A DNA stretch of 64,000 bases from an uncultured Verrucomicrobiota bacterium (lineage in GTDB: Bacteria; Verrucomicrobiota; Verrucomicrobiia; Opitutales; Intestinicryptomonadaceae). The translations under genes were made by a program, and so were the position numbers. The stretch spans positions 1-64,000 of the forward strand of contig CASFDK010000044.1 of the NCBI GenBank assembly GCA_949293415.1. Direction: 5' to 3'. The stretch's first letter is position 1. Each line of letters starts with the position of its first letter. The notes below the pieces were generated by a model that had not been told where the DNA came from, ran no database searches, and saw only the letters and a program-made list of their open reading frames with translations. This document shows positions 26,060-36,434 of this stretch, piece after piece.

Positions 26060-27315
26060 CAATAAATCTTCTTGCCGCCCAAGTAGGTTGCGACAACCTT
26101 TGCCTTGAGCTTTTTGCCGAGCCACGGCGAATTGGACGAACGCGAAAGCGGAGAATCGTAGACGTATTCGGCGTTTTCGTCGATGAGCACAAAGTCGGCG
26201 GGGGCACCCGTGCGCAGCGTGCCCGCGTCGATTTTCAGAATCTGGGCGGGGCGCGTGGACATCAGTTCAATCAGCTTCGAAAGCTTTATCTTCTTCGAGC
26301 GGACAAGCGCGTTGTGGCAGACGCCGAACGCCGTCTCCGAGCCCGTGATTCCGAACGGCGCGCAGTCGAATTCCCTGTCCTTGTCGTTTTGCGAATGCGG
26401 CGCGTGGTCGGTTGCGATTACTTCGATTGTGCCGTCGACAACGCCCTCTATCAGCGCGTCCACATCCGACTGAGACCTGAGCGGCGGACACATTTTATAG
26501 TTCGTGTCGTAGTCCCGCAGACATTCGTCGGTGAGCGAAAGATGGTGCGGAGTTGCCTCGGCCGAAACCGATATGCCGCGCTTTTTTGCGTTGCGGATTA
26601 TGTCGACCGAAAGCGCGCTCGAAATGTGCTGCAAATGGATATGCGACTGCGTGTAGTGCGCCAAAATCACGTCGCGCGAAACGATGATGTCCTCCGCCGC
26701 CGACGGCCAGCCGCCGAGCCCCAGACGCGCCGACCACTCGCCCTCGTGCATCTGCCCCGTGCGTGTAAGTGTCGCCTCCTGACAGTGGTCCATAACGAGC
26801 ATTCCGAACATTTTCGCGTATTCCATCGCGTTGCGCATAAGCTCCGCGCTCTGCACGCACGAGCCGTCGTCGGTAAGGGCAATCACGCCGAGCTTTTTCA
26901 TCGAGCCGTACGGCGCGAGCTTTTCGCCCGCCCTGCCCTCGGTAAGGCACGCGCTCTGGTAGACGCGCACTTTTGCGGTCTCGGAAATGATGTCGTTTAT
27001 CAGGCGGATTGTCGAGGCGTTGTCGGCTGCGGGAACGGTGTTGGGCATTGCCACAATGGAAGTGTAGCCGCCCGCCGCCGCCGCCGCCGTGCCCGTTTCA
27101 ATCGACTCCTTCGAAGTCTGACCGGGTTCCCTGAGATGCACGTGCATATCGACAAAACCGGGGGCTAGGACAAGACCCTTTGCGTCAATTACCTTCGCCT
27201 TCGACGAAACTTTGTCGACGAACACGCCGCCGCAAACGCAAACGTCGCGCACTTTGTCGAGTTTCTGCGAGGGGTCCACAACCCTCGCGTTTTTTATCAA
27301 AATTTCCTTTTTCAT
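26059..27315 (-). CDS. pyrC: Dihydroorotase
   Basis: 418 aa from the ATG at 27315 (MKKEILIKNARVVDP). The metal-binding motif DMHVHLREPGQ lies near 55-65, followed by the class I pattern GGYTSIVAMPNT, a catalytic ATDHAPH and NPSPWLG-like region (NSPWLGKKL). It closes carbamoyl aspartate to dihydroorotate in pyrimidine synthesis. It follows pyrB by 8 nt, the classic bacterial pairing. Confidence 0.95.
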   Translation of the reverse strand: MKKEILIKNARVVDPSQKLDKVRDVCVCGGVFVDKVSSKAKVIDAKGLVLAPGFVDMHVHLREPGQTSKESIETGTAAAAAGGYTSIVAMPNTVPAADNASTIRLINDIISETAKVRVYQSACLTEGRAGEKLAPYGSMKKLGVIALTDDGSCVQSAELMRNAMEYAKMFGMLVMDHCQEATLTRTGQMHEGEWSARLGLGGWPSAAEDIIVSRDVILAHYTQSHIHLQHISSALSVDIIRNAKKRGISVSAEATPHHLSLTDECLRDYDTNYKMCPPLRSQSDVDALIEGVVDGTIEVIATDHAPHSQNDKDREFDCAPFGITGSETAFGVCHNALVRSKKIKLSKLIELMSTRPAQILKIDAGTLRTGAPADFVLIDENAEYVYDSPLSRSSNSPWLGKKLKAKVVATYLGGKKIY

Positions 27316-27323
27316 AATACGAC

Positions 27324-28286
27324 CTATTTTGCGGGCTGGGCGTGATGCATACAAAGGTTCAGAACCGCCATTCTGACCGCCACGCCGTTCGTCACCTGTT
27401 CGAGAATCACCGAGCGGTCGGAGTCGGCAAGCGGAGAGTCAAGTTCCACTCCCCTGTTTATCGGACCGGGGTGCATAATGAACGCGCCTTTTTTGAGCAT
27501 ATTTTCACGGCGCAGATTCAAACCGAACACGTTTGCGTATTCGGAAATCGACGGGAAATGCGTCGCGCTCTGGCGTTCGTGCTGTATGCGCAAAAGCATA
27601 ACGACATCGGCATCAGCCACGGCTTCGGCGATGTCGTAGCATACCCGCACGCCGAGCTTTTCGAACTCGCGCGGAACAAGCGTCGAAGGTCCCGCAAGGG
27701 TTACCAACGCGCCCAGTTTTTGAAGCAGGTAAATGTTGGAACGGGCAACGCGGCTGAAGAGTATGTCCCCCAATATCGTGATTTTTTTTCCCCTGAAATT
27801 GCCGCCGAATTTCTCGCGCATCGTAAACGCGTCGAGCAACGCCTGCGTTGGGTGCGCGTGCGCGCCGTCGCCCGCGTTGACTACGGGAATCTTCACCCTG
27901 TCGGCAAGATATTTCGCCGCGCCCGAAGAGCTGTGGCGGACGATAATCATATCCGCCATCAACGCCTCTATGTTGCGCGCGGTGTCCTTGAGCGTCTCGC
28001 CCTTGACCGACGAGGAAATGTTCGAGGCAACGCTGATTACGTCCGCCCCCAATTTGTGAGCCGCCATTTCGAACGCAGTGCGCGTGCGCGTACTCGGTTC
28101 GAAAAACAGGTTCACAACCACCTTGCCCTTAAGGTAGGGAAGCTTGGTTTTGTCGCTTTTTAGCGAAGCTTTGAAAACGTCCGCCATCGCGAAGATTTTC
28201 CCGATTTCGTCGAGGGACAAATCCTCGGTGGAAATCATATCCTTGCGACGCCACGAAAGGTTCTTCATAAAATCCTGAGAAATCAT
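27324..28286 (-). CDS. pyrB: Aspartate carbamoyltransferase catalytic chain
   Basis: About 320 aa. The carbamoyl phosphate motif FFEPSTRTRTAFE lies near 63-75, with HAHPTQALLDAFT near 145 and HPGPINRGVELDS near 265. I chose the ATG at 28286 with GGCGGA about 9 nt upstream; an ATG at 28268 with AGGA four bases upstream is also possible. It is the first gene of the pyrB-pyrC-CPBP-thiL operon. No pyrI regulatory chain is present. Confidence 0.94.
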   Translation of the reverse strand: MISQDFMKNLSWRRKDMISTEDLSLDEIGKIFAMADVFKASLKSDKTKLPYLKGKVVVNLFFEPSTRTRTAFEMAAHKLGADVISVASNISSSVKGETLKDTARNIEALMADMIIVRHSSSGAAKYLADRVKIPVVNAGDGAHAHPTQALLDAFTMREKFGGNFRGKKITILGDILFSRVARSNIYLLQKLGALVTLAGPSTLVPREFEKLGVRVCYDIAEAVADADVVMLLRIQHERQSATHFPSISEYANVFGLNLRRENMLKKGAFIMHPGPINRGVELDSPLADSDRSVILEQVTNGVAVRMAVLNLCMHHAQPAK

Positions 28287-28435
28287 AGCCAATTTTCCGC
28301 CGAATCTATTTCAAACCCGCGCTTTGTCAAACGCATTATCTTTTTTTTGAAAAGAACCGAAACGGAGCGCGGGAAATGCGCGGAGCTAAAAAAAGCTTTG
28401 TATTCGCCGAAAATATGATAACAATAAGGGGGATT

Positions 28436-29788
28436 ATGAAAATAATAGTAGTTGGAGCGGGCGATGTCGGGCACTATCTCTGCCAAGTGCTGAGCGAGGA
28501 CGGGCACGCCGTAACCCTCATCGAATCGGACGGGGAACGTGCCGACGACGCGGAGGAAAATCTCGACGTGCGCGTAATACGCGGCAACGGAGCATCGGCA
28601 AAGGCCCTCTCCACTGCGGGAGTGGACGACTGCGACTTCCTGCTGGCGATGACCGCCTTCGACCAGCTCAACATTGTAGCCTGCGCAATCGGCAAAAAGC
28701 TCGGCGCAAAAACGACAATCGCCCGGGTACACGACCAAGTATACGCCGACAACTCGCTGGTAAACTACCAAAAGCAGTTCGGCATAGACATCCTCATAAA
28801 CCCAGAGGCGTTGACGGCGGTCGAACTTGCAAAGCACGTCCGCAATCCCGAGAGAATGGCGGTTGAAGACTTCGCGCGCGGACAGATAGAGCTTCAGGAA
28901 ATCGAAGTGGGCAAAGGCGCGAAAGCTGAAGGCGTGCCTCTGCGCGAGGTCAAACTCGATTCCGTCGTAAAAATAGGCTACGTGCAGCGCGGCGAAGAGC
29001 TCTACGTGCCCACCGCCGACACGGTTCTCGAAGCCGGCGACAAAATAACGCTCATCGGCACACCCGACTCGATTTTGAAATACCGCGGAATTTTCTCGCC
29101 GGAAAGGTCGTCGGAGACCGTGAAAATAGTTCTGAACGGCGCGACGGAAACGGCGATTTCGGTAATCCGAAGACTCTCGAACTACCGCTTCAAAATAAGG
29201 GTGATAGACCCCGACCTCAACCGCTGCCGTGAAATCGCCGAACAGTTTCCGCAGGTAACCGTAATCAACGGCAGCGCGACATCCCTTCGCCTTTTGGAAG
29301 AGGAGCAAATCGGCGACGCCGACTATTTCATAGCCTGTACAAAAGACGACGAGGAAAACGTCATGACATCCCTACAGGCGAAAAAGCTCGGCGTAAAATA
29401 CGTCGAACTTGTCATAAACAAGCCCGACTACGAGCAGGTTCTCCAGAACATCAGCGGATTTCTGAACATAACCGCCAACGCCTCGCCGCGGCGCGTGAGC
29501 GCAAACGAAATAAAAAAATACATAACCGACAAAAACTTCACAATCGTCGGCGCGCTCAAGGGCGGCACGGTGGAATTTCTGGAGCTGAAAGTTTCGCCCA
29601 AAAGCGCGGCGTGCGGGCAGACACTGCGCGACATGCCGCTGCCCCCCGCGTGCATAATAGCCGCAATCGTCAACGACGACGGCGCGAAAGTCCCCGGGGC
29701 AAACGATACCGTAAACGCGGGCGACAGAATAATTCTAATCCTCGAAAAGGAGCACGTGCGCGAAGCCGCCGACATATTCGTAAGGTAG
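28436..29788 (+). CDS. trkA: Trk potassium uptake regulator TrkA
   Basis: 450 aa with two repeated RCK units: each has a Rossmann NAD-binding fold (the first starts MKIIVVGAGDVGHYL, the second near 235 with KIVLNGATETAISV) and an RCK_C domain (about 135-220 and 370-450). AAGGGGG sits 5-6 nt before the ATG. It is the cytosolic gate regulator of the TrkH pore, encoded 17 nt downstream. Confidence 0.94.
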   Translation: MKIIVVGAGDVGHYLCQVLSEDGHAVTLIESDGERADDAEENLDVRVIRGNGASAKALSTAGVDDCDFLLAMTAFDQLNIVACAIGKKLGAKTTIARVHDQVYADNSLVNYQKQFGIDILINPEALTAVELAKHVRNPERMAVEDFARGQIELQEIEVGKGAKAEGVPLREVKLDSVVKIGYVQRGEELYVPTADTVLEAGDKITLIGTPDSILKYRGIFSPERSSETVKIVLNGATETAISVIRRLSNYRFKIRVIDPDLNRCREIAEQFPQVTVINGSATSLRLLEEEQIGDADYFIACTKDDEENVMTSLQAKKLGVKYVELVINKPDYEQVLQNISGFLNITANASPRRVSANEIKKYITDKNFTIVGALKGGTVEFLELKVSPKSAACGQTLRDMPLPPACIIAAIVNDDGAKVPGANDTVNAGDRIILILEKEHVREAADIFVR

Positions 29789-29804
29789 AGCGTCCCGACG
29801 CGAA

Positions 29805-31283
29805 ATGAACTATTCGATAATATTCAAAATGCTCTCGATGGTGCTGTGGATTATGGCACTGGCGTTCTCGGCGTGCGCGGGAGTCTCGTTGCTGTACGCC
29901 TCGTCGGCGACGGAAAGCCAAGCCCTGCCCTCGTGGATTTGCCTTATCGCATTTTGCGTTGTCACCGCATTCGCACTCTACCTGCCGAGCCGCAACGCGC
30001 CGCGCAAACTCTTCAAGAAAGAGGCGATGTGCATTGTCGGCACGGGCTGGATTATCGCATCGCTCGTGGGCAGCCTGCCCTACATTTTGATTGTCGAATG
30101 CCGCTTTCCGCAGGCATTTTTCGAATCGGCAAGCGGGCTTACTACTACGGGCGCAAACGGCTTCGCCTCGTATGCCGACTTTCCGAACAGTCTGATGTTC
30201 TGGCGTTGTCTTTCCCACTGGATAGGCGGCATGGGCGTGATCGTCTTCTTCGTGGCGATACTATCGTTTTTGGGCTCGGGCGGCAGGATACTTTTCGCGA
30301 GCGAATCGAGTGCGAACGCGGGCGGCGGAATCGAAACGGAGCGCATCCAAAGCGGAATATTCAAAATGATGGGAATATATCTGGGGCTGTCCGCGCTCTG
30401 CCTGATTTCGTTCAAACTCTGCGGAATGGGATGGTTCGACGGCGTTTGCCATATGTTTTCGACCGTCGCCACGGGCGGCTTCAGCGTCTACGAAGACGGT
30501 ATTGCACACTACGACAGCAACCTCGTCTACTGGATTGTCATTCTGTTTATGTTTCTGGGCGGGGTGAGCTTCGTTCTGATGATTGCGGTGGCTGGAGGCA
30601 ACTTCAAAAAGCTTCTGGAGAACTCGGAATTTTGGACGTACACGGGTTTAATCGCCGCCGCCTCGCTCGCGCTTTCGGCGTTTATCGCCCAAGACCCGTC
30701 TTCGCCAACCGACTACTGGACGGCTTTCACCCGCGCGACTTTCCAAAGCGTGACAACCGTCACAACCACGGGACTTTTCGCTTTCGACTACGAAAAATGG
30801 ACTCCCGCAACGCATTCGGTCATCTTTCTTCTGATGATAATAGGCGGTTGCGCGGGGTCGGCCTCGGGCGGCTTGAAGGTCTCGCGCGTGGTTACGGTCT
30901 GGAGGATAGTCTGGAACGAGGTCGAAAAGTCGTTCCGCCCGCGCGTGGTCAGAAACGTGAGGATAAACGGAAAGACTTTCGACGACGACGACACCAGAGG
31001 CGTGCTCTCGTACTTCGCGCTGTTTTTCCTGCTCTCGGGCGCGGCAATGCTGCTGTTCGGACTGTTCGAGCCGAATATGTCGCTGACGGGCTGCGTGTCG
31101 GCGGCGATAGCGTGCATAAACAACATAGGCCCGGGGTTTGCGGAAGTAGGACCGACAAAAAATTTCGAATTTTTCGGAGACTGGACCAAAATCTTCGCCG
31201 CGTTCCTGATGATTATGGGGCGTATAGAATTCTACGCAATTCTCGCGCTTTTTATGCCGTCGCTCTGGAAAAAATTCCAATAG
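29805..31283 (+). CDS. trkH: Trk potassium uptake channel TrkH
   Basis: 492 aa integral membrane protein of the four-fold pore-loop family. Selectivity-like loops are SASGLTTTGANGF near 109-121, STVATGGFSVYE near 219-230, TVTTTGLFAFDY near 316-327 and ACINNIGPGFAEVG near 438-451. It forms the K+ pore with TrkA. Confidence 0.94.
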   Translation: MNYSIIFKMLSMVLWIMALAFSACAGVSLLYASSATESQALPSWICLIAFCVVTAFALYLPSRNAPRKLFKKEAMCIVGTGWIIASLVGSLPYILIVECRFPQAFFESASGLTTTGANGFASYADFPNSLMFWRCLSHWIGGMGVIVFFVAILSFLGSGGRILFASESSANAGGGIETERIQSGIFKMMGIYLGLSALCLISFKLCGMGWFDGVCHMFSTVATGGFSVYEDGIAHYDSNLVYWIVILFMFLGGVSFVLMIAVAGGNFKKLLENSEFWTYTGLIAAASLALSAFIAQDPSSPTDYWTAFTRATFQSVTTVTTTGLFAFDYEKWTPATHSVIFLLMIIGGCAGSASGGLKVSRVVTVWRIVWNEVEKSFRPRVVRNVRINGKTFDDDDTRGVLSYFALFFLLSGAAMLLFGLFEPNMSLTGCVSAAIACINNIGPGFAEVGPTKNFEFFGDWTKIFAAFLMIMGRIEFYAILALFMPSLWKKFQ

Positions 31284-31301
31284 AAAAAGGAGAAAATCTA
31301 T

Positions 31302-32060
31302 ATGACAAAACTAGGTGTCAACATAGACCACAGCGCAACGCTAAGACAGGCGCGCTACCGCGAATCGCTCGGGAATCCGGCGGTCGTGGTCGAACCCGAT
31401 CCGGTTGAAATCGCCCTCGCGGCGGAACGCGGCGGCGCGGACTCGATAACCGCCCACCTGCGCGAAGACCGCCGCCATATGCAGGACGACGACATCCGCC
31501 GACTGCGCCGCGAAATTTCCACAAAGCTCAACCTCGAAATGGCGTGCTCCGACGAAATCGTGGAGTTCGCCGCCGAAATCCTGCCCGACTACGTGTGCCT
31601 CGTGCCCGAAAACAGACAGGAAGTTACGACCGAAGGCGGCGTAAACCTCGCCGACCCCGCAATCGAAGAAAAGACCGCGCGCGCTGTCGAAACGCTCTCG
31701 AAAAGGGGAATAATCTGCTCGATTTTCATCGACCCCGAACCGGCGCAAATCGCAATCGCAAAGAAAATAGGCGCGCCGACAATAGAACTCCACACGGGCG
31801 CGTACGCAAACGCTTGGGGACTGCCCGAACGTCGCAAGGCGGAGCTCGACCGCATAGCCGCGGCGCGCAACTGCGCGGTGTCGCTCGGGCTTACAGTGAA
31901 CTCGGGACACGGCATAAACTACCAGAACGTTGGCGAGTTGCTGAAGGCCGCAAGCTTCAACGAACTCAATATTGGGCATACGATAATCTCACGCGCGCTG
32001 CTCGTCGGCACGGAACGCGCCGTGGCGGAAATGCGGGCACTGATTGCCGATGCAAAATAA
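31302..32060 (+). CDS. pdxJ: Pyridoxine 5'-phosphate synthase
   Basis: 252 aa. The opening LGVNIDHSATLRQARY and SITAHLREDRRHMQDDD are the family marks, followed by VCLVPENRQEVTTEGGV and LTVNSGHGINYQNV. It forms the B6 ring from 3-hydroxy-1-aminoacetone phosphate and deoxyxylulose phosphate. AAAGGAG lies just before the ATG. Its last codons overlap acpS by 11 nt. The partner pdxA is also in this window, at 60092-61006. Confidence 0.96.
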   Translation: MTKLGVNIDHSATLRQARYRESLGNPAVVVEPDPVEIALAAERGGADSITAHLREDRRHMQDDDIRRLRREISTKLNLEMACSDEIVEFAAEILPDYVCLVPENRQEVTTEGGVNLADPAIEEKTARAVETLSKRGIICSIFIDPEPAQIAIAKKIGAPTIELHTGAYANAWGLPERRKAELDRIAAARNCAVSLGLTVNSGHGINYQNVGELLKAASFNELNIGHTIISRALLVGTERAVAEMRALIADAK

Positions 32061-32454
32061 GCCGCAGTCGGATTGCGCGGTAGTCGGAATCGGCACGGAC
32101 ATCGCGGATGTCGCGCGGATAAAGTCGCTAATCGAAAAATACGGCAACGCGTTTCTCGAGAAAACTTTTACCGCCTCCGAAATCGCCTACTGCAACTCAA
32201 AGGCGGACGCGCCCCTGCACTTTGCGGCGCGGTTCGCCGCAAAGGAGGCGATGGTAAAGGCTCTCGGCACGGGGTTTCGCGACGCACTTACGCCCAAAAG
32301 CGTGTCGGTGGAAAACGACGGTCTCGGCGCGCCTTTCGCCCTGCTCGACGAAGCCGCCCGCAAACGGTTGGAGGAAATCGGCGCGAGGAAAATGCTCGTC
32401 AGTCTCTCGCACCTGAAGGAATACGCGCAGGCTTTCGCCGTGGCGACCCGATAG
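32050..32454 (+). CDS. acpS: Holo-[acyl-carrier-protein] synthase
   Basis: 134 aa from the ATG at 32050 (a TTG two codons upstream is also in frame). VVGIGTDIADVARI holds the first Mg-binding Asp, and HFAARFAAKEAMVKALG holds the Glu and Lys motif. SLSHLKEYAQAFAVA closes the protein. It attaches the phosphopantetheine arm to ACP. The pairing pdxJ-acpS is common in bacteria. Confidence 0.93.
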   Translation: MQNKPQSDCAVVGIGTDIADVARIKSLIEKYGNAFLEKTFTASEIAYCNSKADAPLHFAARFAAKEAMVKALGTGFRDALTPKSVSVENDGLGAPFALLDEAARKRLEEIGARKMLVSLSHLKEYAQAFAVATR

Positions 32455-32466
32455 AAAGCCCCCGAA

Positions 32467-34008
32467 ATGAAAACATGCCATCCCATTCTAACATTCGAAC
32501 AGTCGCAGGAACTTGAACGCAACATTCTCGGCGGTTCGCCCGAACTCCCGTACGCGGCGATGGAACGCGCGGGCACGGGGCTAGCGGAATGTTTTCTGCG
32601 GGAATTTGCATACATCCTGCCGAAACGCCCGAAAATTCTCGCGCTTGTCGGCAACGGACACAACGGCGGCGACGCGCTCATAGCCCTGCGCGAAATAGCG
32701 CTCGAATTTCCCGAAGCGGAAATTTCCGCAGTCTGCAAAGACTCGCCAGACTCGTTCAAACAAAACACGAAAACGGCGTTCGAAAAACTCGCCGCAACTG
32801 CAAAAAAACCCGCAGTAGTACCGCACGGGAGGTTCGGCGAAATCGCGGGTGGAAAGTTCGACCTGCTCGTAGACGGGCTTCTGGGGATGGGTTTCAATCC
32901 GCCGCTAAGGGAATATCTGGCGGAGGAGATCGAAACGGCAAACGCGGTAAATGCAACGCTCAAAATCTCGGTCGATGTGCCCTCGGGCGCGGCCGATATC
33001 GAGCAGTCGCCGATATTTTGCGCCGACGCAACGTACGCGACCGGCATTTGCAAAGACGCGCTTTTCAAGCCTTTCAACCGAAAATTCGCGGGGCGGATAC
33101 GCTATGTGGACATCGGCTTTTTCGACGCTCCCGCCGCAAACGGCTCCGCGCAAATAGACCGATTCATAACACAGCCGAACGCGCTCGACTTTCTGAAAAC
33201 TCCGCGCCGCTCGATTTCCGACAAGCGCACATTCGGACACCTTTTCGTAGTCGCGGGTTCGCGCCGCTACTCGGGCGCGGCAATGCTTGCCGTAAAGTCG
33301 GCTCTGCGCGGCGGCGTGGGGCTTGTTTCGGCGTTCGTGCCCGAAACTTTCGCCGCGGCGTTTGCCGCCGCCGAACCCTCGGCGATGTGGATTGGTTGCC
33401 CCGAAGACGAATCGGGGGCGATTGCGCTCGAATCGTTCGGTATGATGAGAGCAAAGCTTTCTTCGGCGACCGCGTTGCTTTGCGGCTCGGGGCTGTCGGA
33501 CTCGCCCGAAACGCTCGCACTGCTCTGCGAAATTCTCAAGTCCGCCTCCGACCTTCCCGCAGTGCTCGACGCCGACGCAATCCGTAAGCAGACCGCCGAA
33601 GTCCTGCCCGCCCGCAACGCCCCCGCCCTGCTCACTCCGCACGAAGGCGAAATTCTGCGCATCGCGCGGGACGCATCCGACGAATCGCTTCTGGATGCCT
33701 GCAAAAAATACGGCTGCGCCGTCGCCTTGAAATCGTCGGCGACGCGCATTTCGGACGGGTCGAAAATCGTCTATCAAACGCGCGGCAGCCCCGCGCTTGC
33801 GAGGGCGGGAAGCGGCGACATTCTCGCAGGACTTGCGGGTTCGCTTATCGCAAACAAATCGCACGGTTTCGAAAACGCCGCTCTCGAAGCGGGGATATGC
33901 GCGTCGGCATGGCTCGGGCTCGCGGCGGAGAACGCAGCCGCAAAACTCGGCGAAACCGCGCTCGCCACAAGCGACATAATCAAATATCTGCCCGCCGCGC
34001 TGCGGTGA
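32467..34008 (+). CDS. nnr: Bifunctional NAD(P)H-hydrate epimerase/dehydratase
   Basis: 513 aa with two domains. The N-terminal epimerase half (1-210) has ALVGNGHNGGDAL and LKISVDVPSGAAD. The C-terminal dehydratase half (about 225-513) has FVVAGSRRYSGAAML, LTPHEGE and ARAGSGDILAGLAGSL. It repairs damaged NAD(P)H hydrates using ADP or ATP. The dehydratase substrate and phosphate motifs look intact. Confidence 0.92.
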   Translation: MKTCHPILTFEQSQELERNILGGSPELPYAAMERAGTGLAECFLREFAYILPKRPKILALVGNGHNGGDALIALREIALEFPEAEISAVCKDSPDSFKQNTKTAFEKLAATAKKPAVVPHGRFGEIAGGKFDLLVDGLLGMGFNPPLREYLAEEIETANAVNATLKISVDVPSGAADIEQSPIFCADATYATGICKDALFKPFNRKFAGRIRYVDIGFFDAPAANGSAQIDRFITQPNALDFLKTPRRSISDKRTFGHLFVVAGSRRYSGAAMLAVKSALRGGVGLVSAFVPETFAAAFAAAEPSAMWIGCPEDESGAIALESFGMMRAKLSSATALLCGSGLSDSPETLALLCEILKSASDLPAVLDADAIRKQTAEVLPARNAPALLTPHEGEILRIARDASDESLLDACKKYGCAVALKSSATRISDGSKIVYQTRGSPALARAGSGDILAGLAGSLIANKSHGFENAALEAGICASAWLGLAAENAAAKLGETALATSDIIKYLPAALR

Positions 34009-34073
34009 AACGGCGGCGCATAATAGGCTCGACACAAAAAAACAAACGTGCCATTTTGGCAGTGCATTTTACG

Positions 34074-34568
34074 ATGAAAGAAGTCAAACGCAATAAAGTC
34101 ATTTTTGTATGCTCGGGGAACATCTGCCGCTCGCCGATGGGCGAGGCACTCCTCAAACACGCAATCGCCGCAACCGACGAAAACGACCCCGTCCGCAAGC
34201 TCGAAGTCTGTTCGGCAGGCATTTCCACGGTGGACGGAATGCTTCCGAGCGCACACTCAATCGAAGCCCTCGCAAAGGTGGGCATCGACATCAATTCCTA
34301 CCGCTCGACCGCGCTGACACAGAAGCTCGTCGACCAAGCCTTCGCGATTTTCGCAATGGACACAACCCATATCGACGCAATGAAGGCGCGTTTCGACAAC
34401 CTGCCCAAGCGTCTCTTCCGCGTCCTCGATATGGCGGAGAACTCCGAAGACAAAAACGTGCCCGATCCCTACGGCGGCAACCTGCGCGAATACCTGCAGG
34501 TTCGCGACGAAATCGCCTCGGCAATAGGCGGAATTTTAAAATACCTTCAAAATGAAACAAAAAATTAG
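34074..34568 (+). CDS. Low molecular weight protein-tyrosine (or arginine) phosphatase
   Basis: 164 aa. The P-loop CSGNICRSP (C13 to R19) follows the first strand, and the general acid Asp is in VPDPYGGN. Whether the target is phosphotyrosine or phosphoarginine cannot be read with certainty. The 3' end overlaps the rpiB start by 17 nt, as is common for ywlE-rpiB neighbours in Firmicutes, which slightly favours the arginine phosphatase reading. Confidence 0.88.
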   Translation: MKEVKRNKVIFVCSGNICRSPMGEALLKHAIAATDENDPVRKLEVCSAGISTVDGMLPSAHSIEALAKVGIDINSYRSTALTQKLVDQAFAIFAMDTTHIDAMKARFDNLPKRLFRVLDMAENSEDKNVPDPYGGNLREYLQVRDEIASAIGGILKYLQNETKN

Positions 34569-34995
34569 CATAGGTTGCGACCACGGCGCAACGGCACTCA
34601 AAGATGCGCTCGTAAAATCGCTGGCGGACGGTTTCGAAATCATCGACGAAGGCACTTTCGGAACCGAAAGCGTCGACTACCCCGACTTCGCAAAAAAAGT
34701 CTGCGACAGCGTAAAATCGGGCAAAGCCGACTTCGGCGTGTTGCTCTGTACGACGGGTATCGGCATGTCGATAGCCGCGAACAAGGTGTGCGGAATCCGC
34801 GCTGCGCTCTGCCACAACGAAGACTGCGCAAAATTCTCGCGGCTGCACAACGACGCCAACGTAATCTGTATGGGCGCAAAATACGTTCCCGCCGAACTTG
34901 CGGACAAAATGGTGAGAATCTTCGCCGAAACAGAGTTCGAAGGCGGACGCCATCGGCGTCGCGTAGGCAAATTTATGGATTTCGAAAAAGATTAG
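34552..34995 (+). CDS. rpiB: Ribose 5-phosphate isomerase B
   Basis: 147 aa. The start IGCDHGATALKDAL, then 'DEGTFGTESVDYPDFA', GVLLCTTGIGMSIAANKV (with the active-site Cys) and AALCHNED match RpiB. It interconverts ribose 5-P and ribulose 5-P. It overlaps the phosphatase gene and precedes glyA. Confidence 0.93.
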   Translation: MKQKISIGCDHGATALKDALVKSLADGFEIIDEGTFGTESVDYPDFAKKVCDSVKSGKADFGVLLCTTGIGMSIAANKVCGIRAALCHNEDCAKFSRLHNDANVICMGAKYVPAELADKMVRIFAETEFEGGRHRRRVGKFMDFEKD

Positions 34996-35072
34996 AAAAA
35001 TTTGGTTGCAAAAAACCGACAAAACCAAAACCTCAAAACTCCCCGCATCACGCGGACTGAACGCACAATATT

Positions 35073-36332
35073 ATGAACAACGCCATCAAAGCAGCACATC
35101 TCAAGGAAGTCGACGCGGAAGTTTTCGACGCAATCAAAGCGGAAACAAACCGTCAGCAAACGCATATCGAGCTTATCGCCTCGGAGAATTTCGTAATTCC
35201 CGCGGTTATGGAGGCAATGGGCTCGACCCTCACAAATAAATACGCCGAAGGTTATCCGGGCAAGAGATACTACGGCGGTTGCGAATTCGTCGACGTGGTT
35301 GAACAGCTCGCAATCGACAGGGCGAAGAGGCTCTTCGGCGCGGAACACGTCAACGTACAGCCCCACTCGGGCTCGCAGGCGAATATCGCGGTCTACACGG
35401 CGGTACTCAAACCCGGCGACAAAATCCTCACGATGTCGCTCGAACACGGCGGACACCTTTCGCACGGACACCCCAAGAACGTTTCGGGTATACTCTACAA
35501 CGTCGTAAACTACGGCGTAGACGAAAAGACGGGCTACATCGACTACGACAAACTCGAAGAAAAGGCTATGGCGGAAAAGCCCCGTCTCATCACGGTCGGC
35601 GCGTCGGCATATCCCAGACAGATTGATTTCGAAAGAATGGCGGGCATCGCAAAAAAATGCGGCGCAATGATTATGGCGGACATCGCCCACATCGCGGGCT
35701 TGGTCGCCGCGGGCGTACACCCCTCGCCCGTTCCGTTCTGCGACTTCGTAACGACCACAACCCACAAGACCCTCAGAGGTCCGCGCGGCGGTATCATTAT
35801 GTGCCGCGAAGAATACGCCAAGGCGATCGACTCGGCGATATTCCCCGGAACTCAGGGCGGCCCGCTTATGCACGTCATCGCCGGCAAGGCGGTTTGCTTC
35901 GGCGAAGCCCTCAAGGACTCTTTCAGGGAATACCAAAAGCAAATTGTCAAGAACTCGAAGGCGCTCGCCGAAGGGCTTATGAAGCGCGGAATCGGTCTTG
36001 TCTCGGGCGGCACCGACAACCACCTGTTGCTCGTCGACCTGCGCATAAAGCACCCCGACCTCACGGGTAAGGACGCGCAGAACGCGCTCGACAAGGCGAA
36101 CATCACCACGAACAAGAACACCATCCCCGGCGAAACGCGCTCGCCCTTCAAGGCAAGCGGCATCAGACTCGGAACGCCCGCGGTTACAAGCCGTGGTATG
36201 GTCGAAGCCGATATGGACAAGATTGCCGAAGCAATCGTGACGGTGCTCAACGCGCCCGAAGACGAAGCGGAAATCGCCAAGGCAAAGGCAATCGCCGAAG
36301 AGCTCTGCAAGAAATACCCGCTCCCCTACTAA
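35073..36332 (+). CDS. glyA: Serine hydroxymethyltransferase
   Basis: 419 aa. Marks in order are [50 protein letters not shown] and [14 protein letters not shown], with the PLP lysine in THKTLRGPR. It moves one-carbon units between serine and tetrahydrofolate. The rpiB-glyA adjacency occurs in several bacterial groups. Confidence 0.96.
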   Translation: MNNAIKAAHLKEVDAEVFDAIKAETNRQQTHIELIASENFVIPAVMEAMGSTLTNKYAEGYPGKRYYGGCEFVDVVEQLAIDRAKRLFGAEHVNVQPHSGSQANIAVYTAVLKPGDKILTMSLEHGGHLSHGHPKNVSGILYNVVNYGVDEKTGYIDYDKLEEKAMAEKPRLITVGASAYPRQIDFERMAGIAKKCGAMIMADIAHIAGLVAAGVHPSPVPFCDFVTTTTHKTLRGPRGGIIMCREEYAKAIDSAIFPGTQGGPLMHVIAGKAVCFGEALKDSFREYQKQIVKNSKALAEGLMKRGIGLVSGGTDNHLLLVDLRIKHPDLTGKDAQNALDKANITTNKNTIPGETRSPFKASGIRLGTPAVTSRGMVEADMDKIAEAIVTVLNAPEDEAEIAKAKAIAEELCKKYPLPY

Positions 36333-36434
36333 GGCGGAAACGGCATAAAATGACGCTTGGAAACGGGGGATGTGCGACAATTCGGGCATCCCTCTTTTTT
36401 TAAAGAGGAAAACTTTCAACCGAAGAGAATTATT

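Noticed and set aside
31302-36332. Unusual metabolic island
   Set aside because: pdxJ-acpS and phosphatase-rpiB-glyA orders are common in many bacteria; this is ordinary core genome.
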